Part shown: positions 16,892 through 25,348 of the stretch, piece after piece
Position numbering within the stretch: the stretch's first letter is position 1
Layout: every line of letters begins with the position of its first letter
Assembly (NCBI GenBank): GCA_021824565.1
Contig: JAKAKL010000054.1
Coordinates: forward strand, 1 to 64,000
Source: Bacteroidota bacterium
GTDB lineage: Bacteria > Bacteroidota > Ignavibacteria > Ignavibacteriales > Ignavibacteriaceae
DNA: 64,000 nt
Direction of reading: 5' to 3'
Position numbers and translations under genes: made by a program
The notes under the pieces: generated by a model
Seen by the model: the letters and a program-made list of their open reading frames with translations, nothing else
Told to the model about the DNA's origin: nothing
The model's database searches: none

Positions 16892-18379
16892 TCAACTCTT
16901 TAATATTTTTTTTAAGACACGCACTCCGGCTTTTAATTTATCTTGATTGAACGCTGTATATCCCATAACTAATCCGGGCTTTCTTTTAAATTTTAAAACA
17001 TATTCAGACAATGGGTAAACTATCAGATCATTTTCCTTAGCTAACTGCGAAACTTTTTTATCGTTGAATCTCTCCGGCAGGAAGGCGACAATATGCATAC
17101 CGGCGCCCGACGGTTTTACATCTAATATACTTCCTAATTCACTTTGCAGCTCGTTGACTAAAAATTCCTGACGTTCTTTATAAAGCATTCTCATTTTTCT
17201 GATATGTTTTGTAAAATGACCTTCATCAATAAACTTTGTCAAGACAAGCTGCTCGAGTATGGGACTTTGCCTGTCGATAATAGATTTTGCCACAGCAAAC
17301 GGGTTCACCATTTCTAAAGATGGGAGCACAAGATAACCCAGGCGCAGTCCCGGGAACAGCACTTTGCTAAACGTTCCTATATAAATCACCCTGCCGAATT
17401 TATCCATTCCCTGCAAAGATGGAAGCGGGCTTCCGGTATATCTGAACTCGCTGTCGTAATCATCCTCGATTATCCATGCGTCGTTCTTATTGGCATATTC
17501 CAGCAGGTGCAGTCTTCTCGAAATGCTCATCGTCGAGCCAAGCGGAAATTGATGCGACGGAGTTGTATAAATAAAATCCGGCTTACGGTAATGCTTCTCC
17601 GCATATTCTACACTGATTCCTTCATCATCTACCGGCACGGGAAAAATTCTTGAGCTCGCCGTCAGCACCGAAGCCCTCGTACCGAAATAGCATGGGTCTT
17701 CAAGCAAAACATTATTCTGCTCTTTTAATAAAACCCTGCTTATTAAATCAAGCCCTTGCTGTGATCCGTTTATAATTATTATCTGCTCCGGCGAACAATT
17801 TACCGCTCTGTACGACTGCAGGTAGTTTGCAATAGCTTCTTTCAGCGGCTCATAACCGGTGGACTTTTTATAACCGAACTGAAGCTGAGGCAGATACATT
17901 CCGTTTTTATTAATTATCTTCAGCCAGGTATTGAATGGAAAATCCTCAAGCGACGGCAGCCCGTTCTGGAACGGAACAATTTTATCTTCCGATATATTGC
18001 GCAAAAGTAAATCGAATGATCCAAGGCTCTTATCTATCTTGAACTGAGTTTGCCTGCTTTTGATCTTTTGTGCCGGCTGCGTTTTTCTGCCGGACAAAAA
18101 CTTATCCGGTATTTCCTTCGTTATGTAAGTTCCCGCCCCTATCCTGCCGGATATATATCCTTCGATCATCAATTGCTCAAACGCCTGGACCACAGTGTTC
18201 CTCGATATTTTCAGCTCGCTTGAAAATGTTCTTGTGCCGGGCAGCTTCTGTCCTCCTTTAAATCTTCCTGACAATATCGCTTCTCTGATCAAAGTATAAA
18301 GCTGCTTATACATCGGCGTATCGGAGCTGCTATCCAGGTGTATACTTACTAATGGTAATTCTTCTATCTGCTTCGGCAT
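16892..18379 (-). CDS. MocR/PdxR-type GntR regulator with aminotransferase-like domain
   Basis: A 495-residue MocR-type regulator. The N-terminal GntR winged helix (residues about 15-88: 'YTLIREAILSGRFKGGQKLPGTRTFSSELKISRNTVVQAFEQL') is joined by a linker to a fold-type I aminotransferase domain. The PLP-binding lysine is K339 in 'IYIGTFSKVLFPGLRLGYL', and the PLP-facing aspartate lies in 'IIEDDYDSEFRY' (303-314). These proteins use PLP or PLP-amino-acid adducts as effector and usually control a divergent gene. Here a five-gene operon starts 249 bases away on the opposite strand (18628). Start: ATG 18379. Confidence 0.92.
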   Translation of the reverse strand: MPKQIEELPLVSIHLDSSSDTPMYKQLYTLIREAILSGRFKGGQKLPGTRTFSSELKISRNTVVQAFEQLMIEGYISGRIGAGTYITKEIPDKFLSGRKTQPAQKIKSRQTQFKIDKSLGSFDLLLRNISEDKIVPFQNGLPSLEDFPFNTWLKIINKNGMYLPQLQFGYKKSTGYEPLKEAIANYLQSYRAVNCSPEQIIIINGSQQGLDLISRVLLKEQNNVLLEDPCYFGTRASVLTASSRIFPVPVDDEGISVEYAEKHYRKPDFIYTTPSHQFPLGSTMSISRRLHLLEYANKNDAWIIEDDYDSEFRYTGSPLPSLQGMDKFGRVIYIGTFSKVLFPGLRLGYLVLPSLEMVNPFAVAKSIIDRQSPILEQLVLTKFIDEGHFTKHIRKMRMLYKERQEFLVNELQSELGSILDVKPSGAGMHIVAFLPERFNDKKVSQLAKENDLIVYPLSEYVLKFKRKPGLVMGYTAFNQDKLKAGVRVLKKILKS

Positions 18380-18480
18380 TTTTATTCTGATTGACAGGTC
18401 GTGAACAAAATTTTAATTATATTCGGTCGGCATTTTAAGTACGAATAAACTTATGCGGTGTGCTTTGAGCAACTATTTTA

Positions 18481-18515
18481 AGTGGCACTATCATTTTCAA
18501 AAATAATGGCTCTTT
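18481..18515 (+). promoter_or_regulatory. Candidate MocR operator (direct repeat)
   Basis: Two similar half-sites, AGTGGCACTAT (18481) and AATGGCTCTTT (18505), lie in the same orientation 24 bases apart (8 of 11 positions equal). They are in the region between the MocR gene and the operon it faces. MocR dimers typically bind spaced direct repeats. Assignment is by position and pattern only. Confidence 0.35.
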
Positions 18516-18543
18516 TGTAAAGTCCCTTCACTTGCTATTTTTG
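18513..18543 (+). promoter_or_regulatory. Candidate promoter of the EamA operon
   Basis: TTTTG at 18513-18517 and TATTTTTG at 18536-18543 are 18 bases apart. They fit the Bacteroidota-type -33 TTTG / -7 TAnnTTTG pattern. The second candidate operator half-site overlaps the upstream element. Whether this organism uses that consensus is not known from the window. Confidence 0.35.
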
Positions 18544-18627
18544 ATCGGTAAAGAAATAATTTATGTTCTGCTGCCGCCCTTTGATAAAGATTTTTTTTAA
18601 GCGAATAATAAGACAAGGAGTAAATCA

Positions 18628-19536
18628 GTGAAGTTAAAACATTGGATAGTTTTTATTTTGCTTGGCGCGATATGGAGCTCTTCTTTTATGTGGATCAAAA
18701 TAGCGATCCGCGAAGTTAGCCCTTCCATGCTTGTTGCCATCCGTGTTTCTCTCGGGTTCCTTTTCGGACTGGTTGTAATATTTATTCAGCGCATTAAACT
18801 GCCCCGCACTTTAAAAGAATGGACTCCGCTCATTATACTCGGCGTTACAAATTTTGCAGCTCCGTTCTATTTAATTTCCTGGGGCGAAAAATCCGTCGAC
18901 TCTTCAGTTGCGGCCATTCTCGATGCGACAGTTCCTCTCTTCACCATCTTCATTGCTCATTACTATTTGAAAGACGACAGGATGACCTTTCAGAAAGTTT
19001 TGGGCTTGCTGGTGGGATTCGCAGGCGTTATAGTTCTGCTGAGCAAAGATATTGGCGCTTCTGTAAGCACATTTTCAGGTCAGGCAGCGGTTGTACTTGC
19101 TTCTATCTTCTATGCTGTAAGCGCAGTCTATATTAGAAAGACGACTGAGAATATACACGGCGTTCTTCGCAGCACTATCCCGATGTTCACTGCATCTATC
19201 ATTATGTGGGTTGCAGTTCTAACCACAGAGAACCATGTTGTAATGCCGGCTCTGCAATTGACGTGGATTGCTCTGTTCTTTCTTGGAATAATAGGCTCCG
19301 GTCTCGCATTTATTATGGCGTTCTATTTAATTCACGAGATCGGTCCTACAAAATTAACCATGGTATCTTACATTTTTCCTCTCGGCGGAGTAATTCTTGG
19401 GGTAGTTTTTCTTAACGAGAAGATTACATGGCAGCTTATTACCGGAGGTGTACTGATACTTGCTAGCTTGTTTGTCGTTAATATGAAAGCTGCGGCAGAT
19501 AAATCTCTAAACAAAATCGAAACAGAATTGGAATAA
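18628..19536 (+). CDS. EamA-family (DMT) transporter
   Basis: A 302-residue protein with ten hydrophobic segments arranged as two EamA repeats. The opening 'LGAIWSSSFMWIKIAIREVSP' and 'FLGIIGSGLAFIMAFYLIHEIGPTKLTMVSYIFPLGGVILGVVFLNEKI' are family hallmarks. These carriers usually export amino acids, amines or metabolites; the substrate is not readable. GTG start at 18628 with AAGGAG at correct spacing. It is the first gene of a run of five plus-strand genes (to 21659) with short gaps, opposite a PLP-sensing regulator. An amine- or amino-acid-related substrate is therefore a reasonable inference. Confidence 0.9.
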   Translation: MKLKHWIVFILLGAIWSSSFMWIKIAIREVSPSMLVAIRVSLGFLFGLVVIFIQRIKLPRTLKEWTPLIILGVTNFAAPFYLISWGEKSVDSSVAAILDATVPLFTIFIAHYYLKDDRMTFQKVLGLLVGFAGVIVLLSKDIGASVSTFSGQAAVVLASIFYAVSAVYIRKTTENIHGVLRSTIPMFTASIIMWVAVLTTENHVVMPALQLTWIALFFLGIIGSGLAFIMAFYLIHEIGPTKLTMVSYIFPLGGVILGVVFLNEKITWQLITGGVLILASLFVVNMKAAADKSLNKIETELE

Positions 19537-19558
19537 TTTAACTAACAAAGAATGTAAT

Positions 19559-20236
19559 ATGAAAACTATACCATCTACCAGAAGAACTAAAGTTAACCGT
19601 CTTCCTAAGAGAGCTTCTTATGACAGAAAAACTATTTATAAAATCCTTGATTCATCTTTCGTCTGTAATATCGGATTCAATATCGAAGGTCAGGTTTATA
19701 TTACCCCTACTGCTTTCGGCAGGAAGGATGATAAAGTTTATTTCCACGGCTCAAATAAAAGCAGGATGCTGCAATCTATTAAAGAGGGAAAAGACATTTG
19801 CATTTCGGTTACTCTTGTCGACGGTATTGTCCTCGCCAGGTCAGCTTTCCATCATTCGATAAATTACAGGTCGGTAATAATTTTCGGCAAGCCTGAAGAA
19901 ATCAAAGACGCAGATGAAAAGAGCCGCACTCTCGAAATAATAATGCATCAAATTCTTCCCGGAAGATGGGACGACGTTAGAAAGCCTTCCGGCAAAGAGC
20001 TTGATATAACTTCTGTCTTTTCTCTTAAAATAAACGAAGCTTCTGCAAAGATCAGAACGGGCATGCCCGCGGATGATAAGGAGGATTTGAATCTCAATAT
20101 GTGGTCAGGTATAATCCCGCTGAATATTACCGCTGCAAAGCCTGTCAATAACATTGATTTAAAAGATAATATCCCGCTGCCGGACTATGTTAAAAAGTAT
20201 TGTTCATGCATGAATGAAAATAAATTATCAATTTAA
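19559..20236 (+). CDS. Pyridoxamine 5'-phosphate oxidase-like flavin-binding protein
   Basis: A 225-residue split-barrel protein of the Pyridox_ox_2 type. Family features are 'RLPKRASYDRKTIYKILDSSFVCNIGFNIEGQVYITPTAFGRKDDKVYFHGSNKSRML' near the N-terminus and 'HHSINYRSVIIFGKPEEI' in the middle. Such proteins bind FMN or related flavins and reduce or oxidise small molecules; they are usually not the true PdxH. It lies 22 bases after the EamA gene in the operon facing the MocR regulator, a common pairing for this family. Start: ATG 19559. Confidence 0.88.
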   Translation: MKTIPSTRRTKVNRLPKRASYDRKTIYKILDSSFVCNIGFNIEGQVYITPTAFGRKDDKVYFHGSNKSRMLQSIKEGKDICISVTLVDGIVLARSAFHHSINYRSVIIFGKPEEIKDADEKSRTLEIIMHQILPGRWDDVRKPSGKELDITSVFSLKINEASAKIRTGMPADDKEDLNLNMWSGIIPLNITAAKPVNNIDLKDNIPLPDYVKKYCSCMNENKLSI

Positions 20237-20251
20237 TTTTAAGGAGCAAGT

Positions 20252-20704
20252 ATGTTAGATAAAAGAATAATAATTAAAGAAGTATCGCCGGGCGGCTACA
20301 AAGCCATGCTGGCTCTGGAAAATTATATTGGCTCGGTAAAGCTTAAGCCCATTTATAGAGAGCTGATAAAAATTAGAGCTTCACAAATCAATGGCTGCGC
20401 ATACTGTATTGATATGCACTCTAAAGATGCGAGAGACCTCGGCTTTTCAGAACGTAAGCTGTATGCGGTCAGCGCGTGGCGTGAGTCTTCTTTTTTTAAT
20501 GACGAGGAGCGCGCTCTTCTTGCCGCTACCGAAGAGATAACAAATATTTCTGTCAAAGGCTTGTCAGAAGAGACGTATAAAAATCTTACGCACTATTTCG
20601 ATGATCAATCTATTGCAGAACTGATTATGATTAACGTAACTATTAACGCATGGAACCGCATTGCCGTCAGCACTCATACGCCCTATGATGATCATGCTTC
20701 ATAA
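20252..20704 (+). CDS. Carboxymuconolactone decarboxylase / AhpD-like protein
   Basis: A 150-residue all-helical AhpD-like protein. The redox motif C49-A-Y-C52 with H56 ('QINGCAYCIDMHSKDARDLG') matches the AhpD CxxCxxxH site used for thiol-based peroxide reduction. The C-terminal 'INAWNRIAVST' is also typical. It has the AAGGAG ribosome-binding site and lies 15 bases after the flavin-binding protein, in the same operon. A role as a thiol oxidoreductase in peroxide defence is likely; true decarboxylase activity is unlikely given the CxxC. Confidence 0.9.
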   Translation: MLDKRIIIKEVSPGGYKAMLALENYIGSVKLKPIYRELIKIRASQINGCAYCIDMHSKDARDLGFSERKLYAVSAWRESSFFNDEERALLAATEEITNISVKGLSEETYKNLTHYFDDQSIAELIMINVTINAWNRIAVSTHTPYDDHAS

Positions 20705-20730
20705 TTTTTATAATACGAAGGAAATAATTA

Positions 20731-21210
20731 ATGGATAAGCGGCATCAATATAATTTAAAGCTTAAATGGACAGGCAGCAATGGCAGCGGCACATCTTCTT
20801 ACACTGCTTACGAGCGAAGCCATTCTATCATAAAAGAAAATAAGCAAGATATTCTTTGCTCTTCCGATCCGGTATTCCGCGGGGACAAAACAAAGTATAA
20901 TCCCGAAGAGCTTTTCATTGCGGCTATTAGCTCATGCCACATGCTGTGGTATTTACATCTATGCGCTGATAACGGAATAGTTGTTACGGATTACTCGGAC
21001 GATCCTGTTGGAAACCTTCTTGAATCCCAGGACGGCAGCGGTCATTTTACTGACGTAACACTTTACCCGGTGGTTACAGTCAAGCAAAAGTCTATGATAG
21101 AAAAAGCTAATGCATTACATGAAAAAGCTAACGAACTTTGCTTTATCGCAAATTCATGCAACTTTAAAATTCATCATAAGCCAGCATGCAAGTCTGAAGA
21201 TGAATCTTAA
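20731..21210 (+). CDS. OsmC-family protein (putative organic hydroperoxide reductase)
   Basis: A 159-residue OsmC/Ohr-family protein. The two redox cysteines are in 'AAISSCHMLWYLHLCADN' (about residues 65-82) and 'ANELCFIANSCNFKI'. The start 'YNLKLKWTGSNGSGTSSYTAYERSHSI' is characteristic of the OsmC subgroup. These dimers reduce organic hydroperoxides using a thiol donor. It follows the AhpD-like gene, so two thiol-peroxidase-type proteins stand together. Start: ATG 20731 with GAAGGAAA upstream. Confidence 0.88.
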   Translation: MDKRHQYNLKLKWTGSNGSGTSSYTAYERSHSIIKENKQDILCSSDPVFRGDKTKYNPEELFIAAISSCHMLWYLHLCADNGIVVTDYSDDPVGNLLESQDGSGHFTDVTLYPVVTVKQKSMIEKANALHEKANELCFIANSCNFKIHHKPACKSEDES

Positions 21211-21251
21211 TTGTCAAAATATAATGAACAAGAAAATGTTAGAGGTATTAT

Positions 21252-21659
21252 ATGCAGAAAATAATTGAAGAGACAAACGCAGTTACTTGGTTTGAGATTC
21301 CGGTTATCGATACGTCCCGAGCAAAAAAGTTTTATGAAACAATTCTTGATATGGTAATGCAAACACAGTACATGGAAGAAACAAAAGAAGAAGTAACGTT
21401 TTTTCCTTTTACTCCTAATATCCCTCGCGCTACTTCAGGCAGAGTATCCGGTGTGCTGGTAAAGAATGAAAGAGTAAGACCGTCCGGCACCGGAATAACT
21501 GTTTATCTTAATGCTAATCCTAAGATAAAGACTGTACTTGATAAGATAGAGCATGCCGGAGGAAAAATAATTATGCCCGATAAAAAAATTGCAGTTGGTC
21601 ATGTGGCAATCTTTATTGATACTGAAGGCAATCGTGTTGGCTTGTATTCTGAAAATTGA
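21252..21659 (+). CDS. VOC-family (glyoxalase/bleomycin-resistance-like) protein
   Basis: A 135-residue vicinal-oxygen-chelate protein, last gene of the operon. 'VTWFEIPVIDTSRAKKFYETILDM' opens the first beta-alpha-beta module and 'VGHVAIFIDTEGNRVGLYSEN' closes the second. Members bind a metal and act on small electrophiles or confer resistance; no substrate is indicated. Start: ATG 21252 with AGAGG upstream. A strong terminator follows within 15 bases. Confidence 0.87.
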   Translation: MQKIIEETNAVTWFEIPVIDTSRAKKFYETILDMVMQTQYMEETKEEVTFFPFTPNIPRATSGRVSGVLVKNERVRPSGTGITVYLNANPKIKTVLDKIEHAGGKIIMPDKKIAVGHVAIFIDTEGNRVGLYSEN

Positions 21660-21670
21660 TCTCTCTTTTT

Positions 21671-21720
21671 AACAGCCTTCAATGCGACTGGAACAGACGT
21701 TGAAGGTTGTTTTATTATTT
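21671..21720 (+). terminator. Rho-independent terminator after the EamA/OsmC operon
   Basis: AACAGCCTTCAA (21671-21682) pairs with TTGAAGGTTGTT (21700-21711), 12 pairs with one G-U, then TTATTATTTT. The loop is 17 bases. Confidence 0.85.
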
Positions 21721-21737
21721 TCCCTTTATTCTGCTTA

Positions 21738-23213
21738 TCATTTTACTTTTTCCTCTAATTTCTTAAACACCTCTGTCATAGCGAGAGTATCCATCTTACA
21801 GTACGCTGTCAAGTTTTCTCTAATCTCTTTGATCTTGAAGAAGTCCGTTTCATAATACAGACTTTCAAACGCAATTGACGCTGTGCCGCCTTCTTTTATT
21901 TTAAGCTCGTCGTAATTCATTTTCGGAACCAATGCAGGAAGGACGTATTTGATTGAATAAGAACCTCTCATCTCAGGCGTGTAGAAATACTTTTTCTGGA
22001 AAGGGAGCATAAGATCAGCTACCCTGCTTATTCTCTCAATTATTGCTTCTGAAAATTCAGGGAAGTCTCTTGCAATTTCATTTAACCTTGAAACCTCGAA
22101 AGATTTATTATACACAAGTATGGTCCCCCCTCTTTCAGTATCATGCAAAAGCCTGGATATAAATGCCTTTCTTGGATCGCCAATTGCCTCAGCAAGAAAT
22201 TCATAATGTTCAAGTTCCGAAACTTTGCTCTTCAGATAATGAAGTGAATATTGAAATGGAATCTGCTGGTAAGGCCTTGAATTATCAAACATAGGAACCG
22301 CCGTCATGAATGTTTCAAAATCCATAAAATAGATAGGGTAGTTAATTGTTTCTAAAAAAGTTAGTATCGATTCTTTGTTGATTTTCGTAGTGCCGTTGAT
22401 ATGGCAGTTTACCTGCAGTCTTTGGCTGTCGCTTAGCTGCCAATCTTCCGGTATGTCTTCTAATCTCACGTACCCTTTATTATAAAGCTCAAATTTCTTT
22501 TCGATCTTCAAATTGGCAATATCAAATACCGAATATTCCGGTATGTTCTTCCAGCAATATCCCTTAAAGCTGCATTGATATGGATCGCTGCACTGTACGC
22601 CTATTGATATGTTAGGTATTTCATTCTGGGCTAATATTTTTTTGAGCCTGCCTGTTTCTTTCTGAATAAAGCTTTGTTTGTCTTCCACTAAAGCTTTAAC
22701 GCTTTCGATATTAAATAAAGAGTTTATGTTAAGATCGCCGGTTCTTATGTATTTATTGTTTATATAAATAATTGAAATATCTTTAACGCGTATCCCGGAA
22801 TTGACTACCACATAATATTGTATCGCGGCGTCAAGGACGTAAGTCTCTGAAATTGAAGTCGAACTTTTGACTTCATATATTTGCCATTCATTTCCCACTT
22901 TGACAATTATATCGCTTATTACAAGTATGCCTTCATATAAAAATGCTGCTTCATATATTACTTTCCTGCCGCTTTTAATAAGTTCTTTTGTTTTCACAAC
23001 AGCTTCATCTGATCTTTTCGGAACATCAGCGACAGCAGTTCCTCCCGGGAAAAGCTTCTGTGCTAATATTCCTACATCGGTTCCTCTATTAAATACAGCC
23101 TGCTGACTTTCGCTTATCTGATCCATCCAATCATAATGATATTTATAAAGAAAAAGCTGCTTTTCACATTGCACGCCTTTTATAAACGAAGATTTGCTTA
23201 GTAAATGTCCCAT
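21738..23213 (-). CDS. DUF2779 protein: Cas4-like nuclease fused to DnaQ-like exonuclease
   Basis: A 491-residue predicted double nuclease. The N-terminal half is Cas4/RecB-like. Four cysteines could hold an iron-sulphur cluster: C16 and C208, C214, C220. The PD-(D/E)xK residues are D101 ('VISDIIVKV') and E114-V-K116 ('IYEVKSS'). The C-terminal half has DnaQ motifs: D298-F-E300 ('YFMDFETF'), 'ILVYNKSFEVSRLNEIA' (364-380) and Y471-x3-D475. DUF2779 proteins are found both in and away from defence loci, and their function is not established. It stands alone here, with no cas genes. Start: ATG 23213. Confidence 0.87.
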   Translation of the reverse strand: MGHLLSKSSFIKGVQCEKQLFLYKYHYDWMDQISESQQAVFNRGTDVGILAQKLFPGGTAVADVPKRSDEAVVKTKELIKSGRKVIYEAAFLYEGILVISDIIVKVGNEWQIYEVKSSTSISETYVLDAAIQYYVVVNSGIRVKDISIIYINNKYIRTGDLNINSLFNIESVKALVEDKQSFIQKETGRLKKILAQNEIPNISIGVQCSDPYQCSFKGYCWKNIPEYSVFDIANLKIEKKFELYNKGYVRLEDIPEDWQLSDSQRLQVNCHINGTTKINKESILTFLETINYPIYFMDFETFMTAVPMFDNSRPYQQIPFQYSLHYLKSKVSELEHYEFLAEAIGDPRKAFISRLLHDTERGGTILVYNKSFEVSRLNEIARDFPEFSEAIIERISRVADLMLPFQKKYFYTPEMRGSYSIKYVLPALVPKMNYDELKIKEGGTASIAFESLYYETDFFKIKEIRENLTAYCKMDTLAMTEVFKKLEEKVK

Positions 23214-23559
23214 AAAAACTTGTTCTCAATTTTATTTATGTGATAATGTATGAATTTAATTTATGAAATTCATCTCTAAGAAAGTCTATTATCCCCGCTA
23301 ACATTGTCAAGAGCATTCCTTAGCGAAACGTTTATCTTATTTTTTTTCTATCATATCAGCACATTGCGTTTGCTAATTATTATTTATACACATCCCTTGT
23401 TTTAGTTTTTAAGAAACAACACACCCTTAATAGATTTTGATTGATAAATCATCGACTTTAATATTATTGCAATTGCTAAATTTTATCTATAATTTTTGCG
23501 ACAAAAATTTATCCAATTAAAAAAAAAGTTTTTAAAACACATAAATTTAGGAAAATGAA
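23214..23559. other. Intergenic region with a dyad upstream of bacteriohaemerythrin
   Basis: No gene is seen in these 346 AT-rich bases, which lie between two divergently oriented genes. At 23491-23509 AATTTTTG / CAAAAATT forms an 8-bp dyad around CGA, about 50 bases upstream of the haemerythrin start. It could be an operator or part of its promoter. Confidence 0.35.
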
Positions 23560-23964
23560 ATGGCTCTTATTGAATGGTCAGATGAATATAGCGTAAAAGT
23601 AAATAGCATTGATAATCAACATATTAAATTAGTTGAAATGGTCAACACCTTGCATTCAGCTATGAAAGAAGGTAAGGGGAAAGAGGTAATCGGAAAAGTT
23701 ATTTCTGATTTAGTCTCATATACGGAGACTCATTTTGCACATGAGGAAGATTTAATGAAAAAGCACTCTTATCCGGAGTATTCAAAGCATAAAGCTATGC
23801 ACGATGAACTAGTTGGACAGGTAAAGGAAATAGAAAAAAGTTATAAAGAAGGCAAAACAGTACTATCCCATGATATATTAAACTTCCTAAAAAGCTGGTT
23901 GATGGTACACATAGGAGAAACTGATAAAAGATTAGGTTCCTATCTAGTGTCAAAGAGTTTATAA
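23560..23964 (+). CDS. Bacteriohaemerythrin
   Basis: A 134-residue four-helix oxygen-binding protein with the full di-iron ligand set: H21, H58, E62, H77, H81, H117 and D122. The signature 'HFAHEEDLMKKHSYPEYSKHKAMHDEL' is intact. It binds O2 (or NO) reversibly and may deliver or scavenge oxygen in a micro-oxic cell. This single-domain form is cytosolic. Start: ATG 23560 with TTTAGGAAA ahead. It is monocistronic. The penultimate ligand segment reads 'HIGETDKRLG', slightly divergent from the usual HI..tDk.yg but with ligands kept. Confidence 0.93.
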   Translation: MALIEWSDEYSVKVNSIDNQHIKLVEMVNTLHSAMKEGKGKEVIGKVISDLVSYTETHFAHEEDLMKKHSYPEYSKHKAMHDELVGQVKEIEKSYKEGKTVLSHDILNFLKSWLMVHIGETDKRLGSYLVSKSL

Positions 23965-24142
23965 CAATTTTATAGAGAAGGTCACCTAATATTACTTCGA
24001 TGCGCTGTTTATTTTTTTGTTATACTGATTAGAGTACAGCATTTATTTAGATAAAAAAGTAAAATAAATCCTATTATTCCCTGAAGTAGTCAATATTTGA
24101 ACTTGCTAAATATTAAATTAGAACATGGGTAATTTCGGGATT

Positions 24143-25003
24143 TTATTGCTTGTCTAAAACTTTATAATACGTCTTTGACATTGCCGTAATAATAGTGGTT
24201 AAAGTTGGTGTAACTATTTTTTCATCAAGAATCATATTGCTATTACTTTCGATCGGATAATTTCTTTGTATATCATGAATCAATTTTCCAGAACCTTCTC
24301 CATTTAGAATAAACTTTACTGCTCCTGTGCTGTCGTTTAACGCCATCTTGGTTATAGTATCAAAAAATGCTTTATTCCCATCAACTCCTCTTAGAGCATA
24401 TGTTACTTGAATATTCATGTCGATAATTTTCTGAGTATTTATTGGAATTTGTGTTGGTAAAGTTTGTGTAAAGCTGTCTCCTATTTTCATAGGCTTATCC
24501 GGATACTTTATATTCTGATACATCTTCCCTACCATTTCTGCGATCAAGTGTTTTTGTTCTTCTGGCAAATTGCTTCCTATTACTTCTATGCCTTTTACGC
24601 CGAGGTCCTTTGAATAAACGCTCGCAATCTTTAATCCTTCTAAAATCTTCATTGGCGTATTTACTGTATCGCCGTTCCTTATAGTAAGCGAAGTATCATA
24701 GTCAAAACTAGACGTCATTACAAAAGTGCTGTCACTTCTTAAGCTGTTTGTTTTTGCCGACATTCCAATAGCCTTATATGTTTCAATTGACAAAGGCAGT
24801 TTTACTCCCTGATAATTTAATTTTTCAATGAACAAACTATCTCCGTCATAGTTTACTTTTGAGTTCATGGTAATTCTCATTATCATTTTGTAGCTGCTGT
24901 TAGGATTGACCGTCGTTTTGAAATAGTAACCTTTACTGCCCCCGAGACCTAATAAGAATGGCATAATTAGTAGGACCATTTTCTTGCTTTTAGCCAACTT
25001 CAA
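24143..25003 (-). CDS. Exported protein of unknown function
   Basis: A 286-residue protein with a signal-like N-terminus (MVLLIMPFLLGLGGSKG) and a beta-rich mature part: 'SYKMIMRITMNSKVNYDGDSL', 'KYPDKPMKIGDSFTQTLPTQIP', 'GSGKLIHDIQRNYPIESNSNMILDEK'. The alternation and the 'VKIGDSF' type motif recall the DUF6263-like periplasmic proteins of Bacteroidota. I cannot name a function. Start: TTG 25003 has AAAGG at good spacing. The alternative ATG at 24979 lacks one; the signal sequence is usable from either. Confidence 0.75.
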   Translation of the reverse strand: MKLAKSKKMVLLIMPFLLGLGGSKGYYFKTTVNPNSSYKMIMRITMNSKVNYDGDSLFIEKLNYQGVKLPLSIETYKAIGMSAKTNSLRSDSTFVMTSSFDYDTSLTIRNGDTVNTPMKILEGLKIASVYSKDLGVKGIEVIGSNLPEEQKHLIAEMVGKMYQNIKYPDKPMKIGDSFTQTLPTQIPINTQKIIDMNIQVTYALRGVDGNKAFFDTITKMALNDSTGAVKFILNGEGSGKLIHDIQRNYPIESNSNMILDEKIVTPTLTTIITAMSKTYYKVLDKQ

Positions 25004-25137
25004 TTTTACCTTTTTGCTGAATATGTTTTTTATTTAAGTATTAGATTAAAAAACTTTGAAAATAAAATTTATGTTGATTAAAATAATGATCTAATGCTAT
25101 TAATACCAATATAAAAATGTTTATAATATCCTTGAGA

Positions 25138-25154
25138 AAAGAACAATGTTCTTT
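25138..25154. promoter_or_regulatory. 17-bp dyad in a divergent intergenic region
   Basis: AAAGAACA-A-TGTTCTTT is a perfect inverted repeat, located between the minus-strand gene starting at 25003 and the plus-strand gene starting at 25349. It is a candidate operator. The rest of the 345-bp gap (25004-25348) is AT-rich and shows no ORF. Confidence 0.35.
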
Positions 25155-25348
25155 CCATTCATAATAATTCTATTGCATAATAAAGTTAGCTTTTTAAAAT
25201 AAATGATCATTCTTTATCAAAATTTAGCGCCGGGTTTTTAAGCAATGCATAATTTATTTGAGGTCAATTAGAAAAGGTCGTAATTTGCTTTTATATTTTT
25301 ATTAACTTTAACGGCGGATATCATATTTATAACTAGCATGGAAGTACT

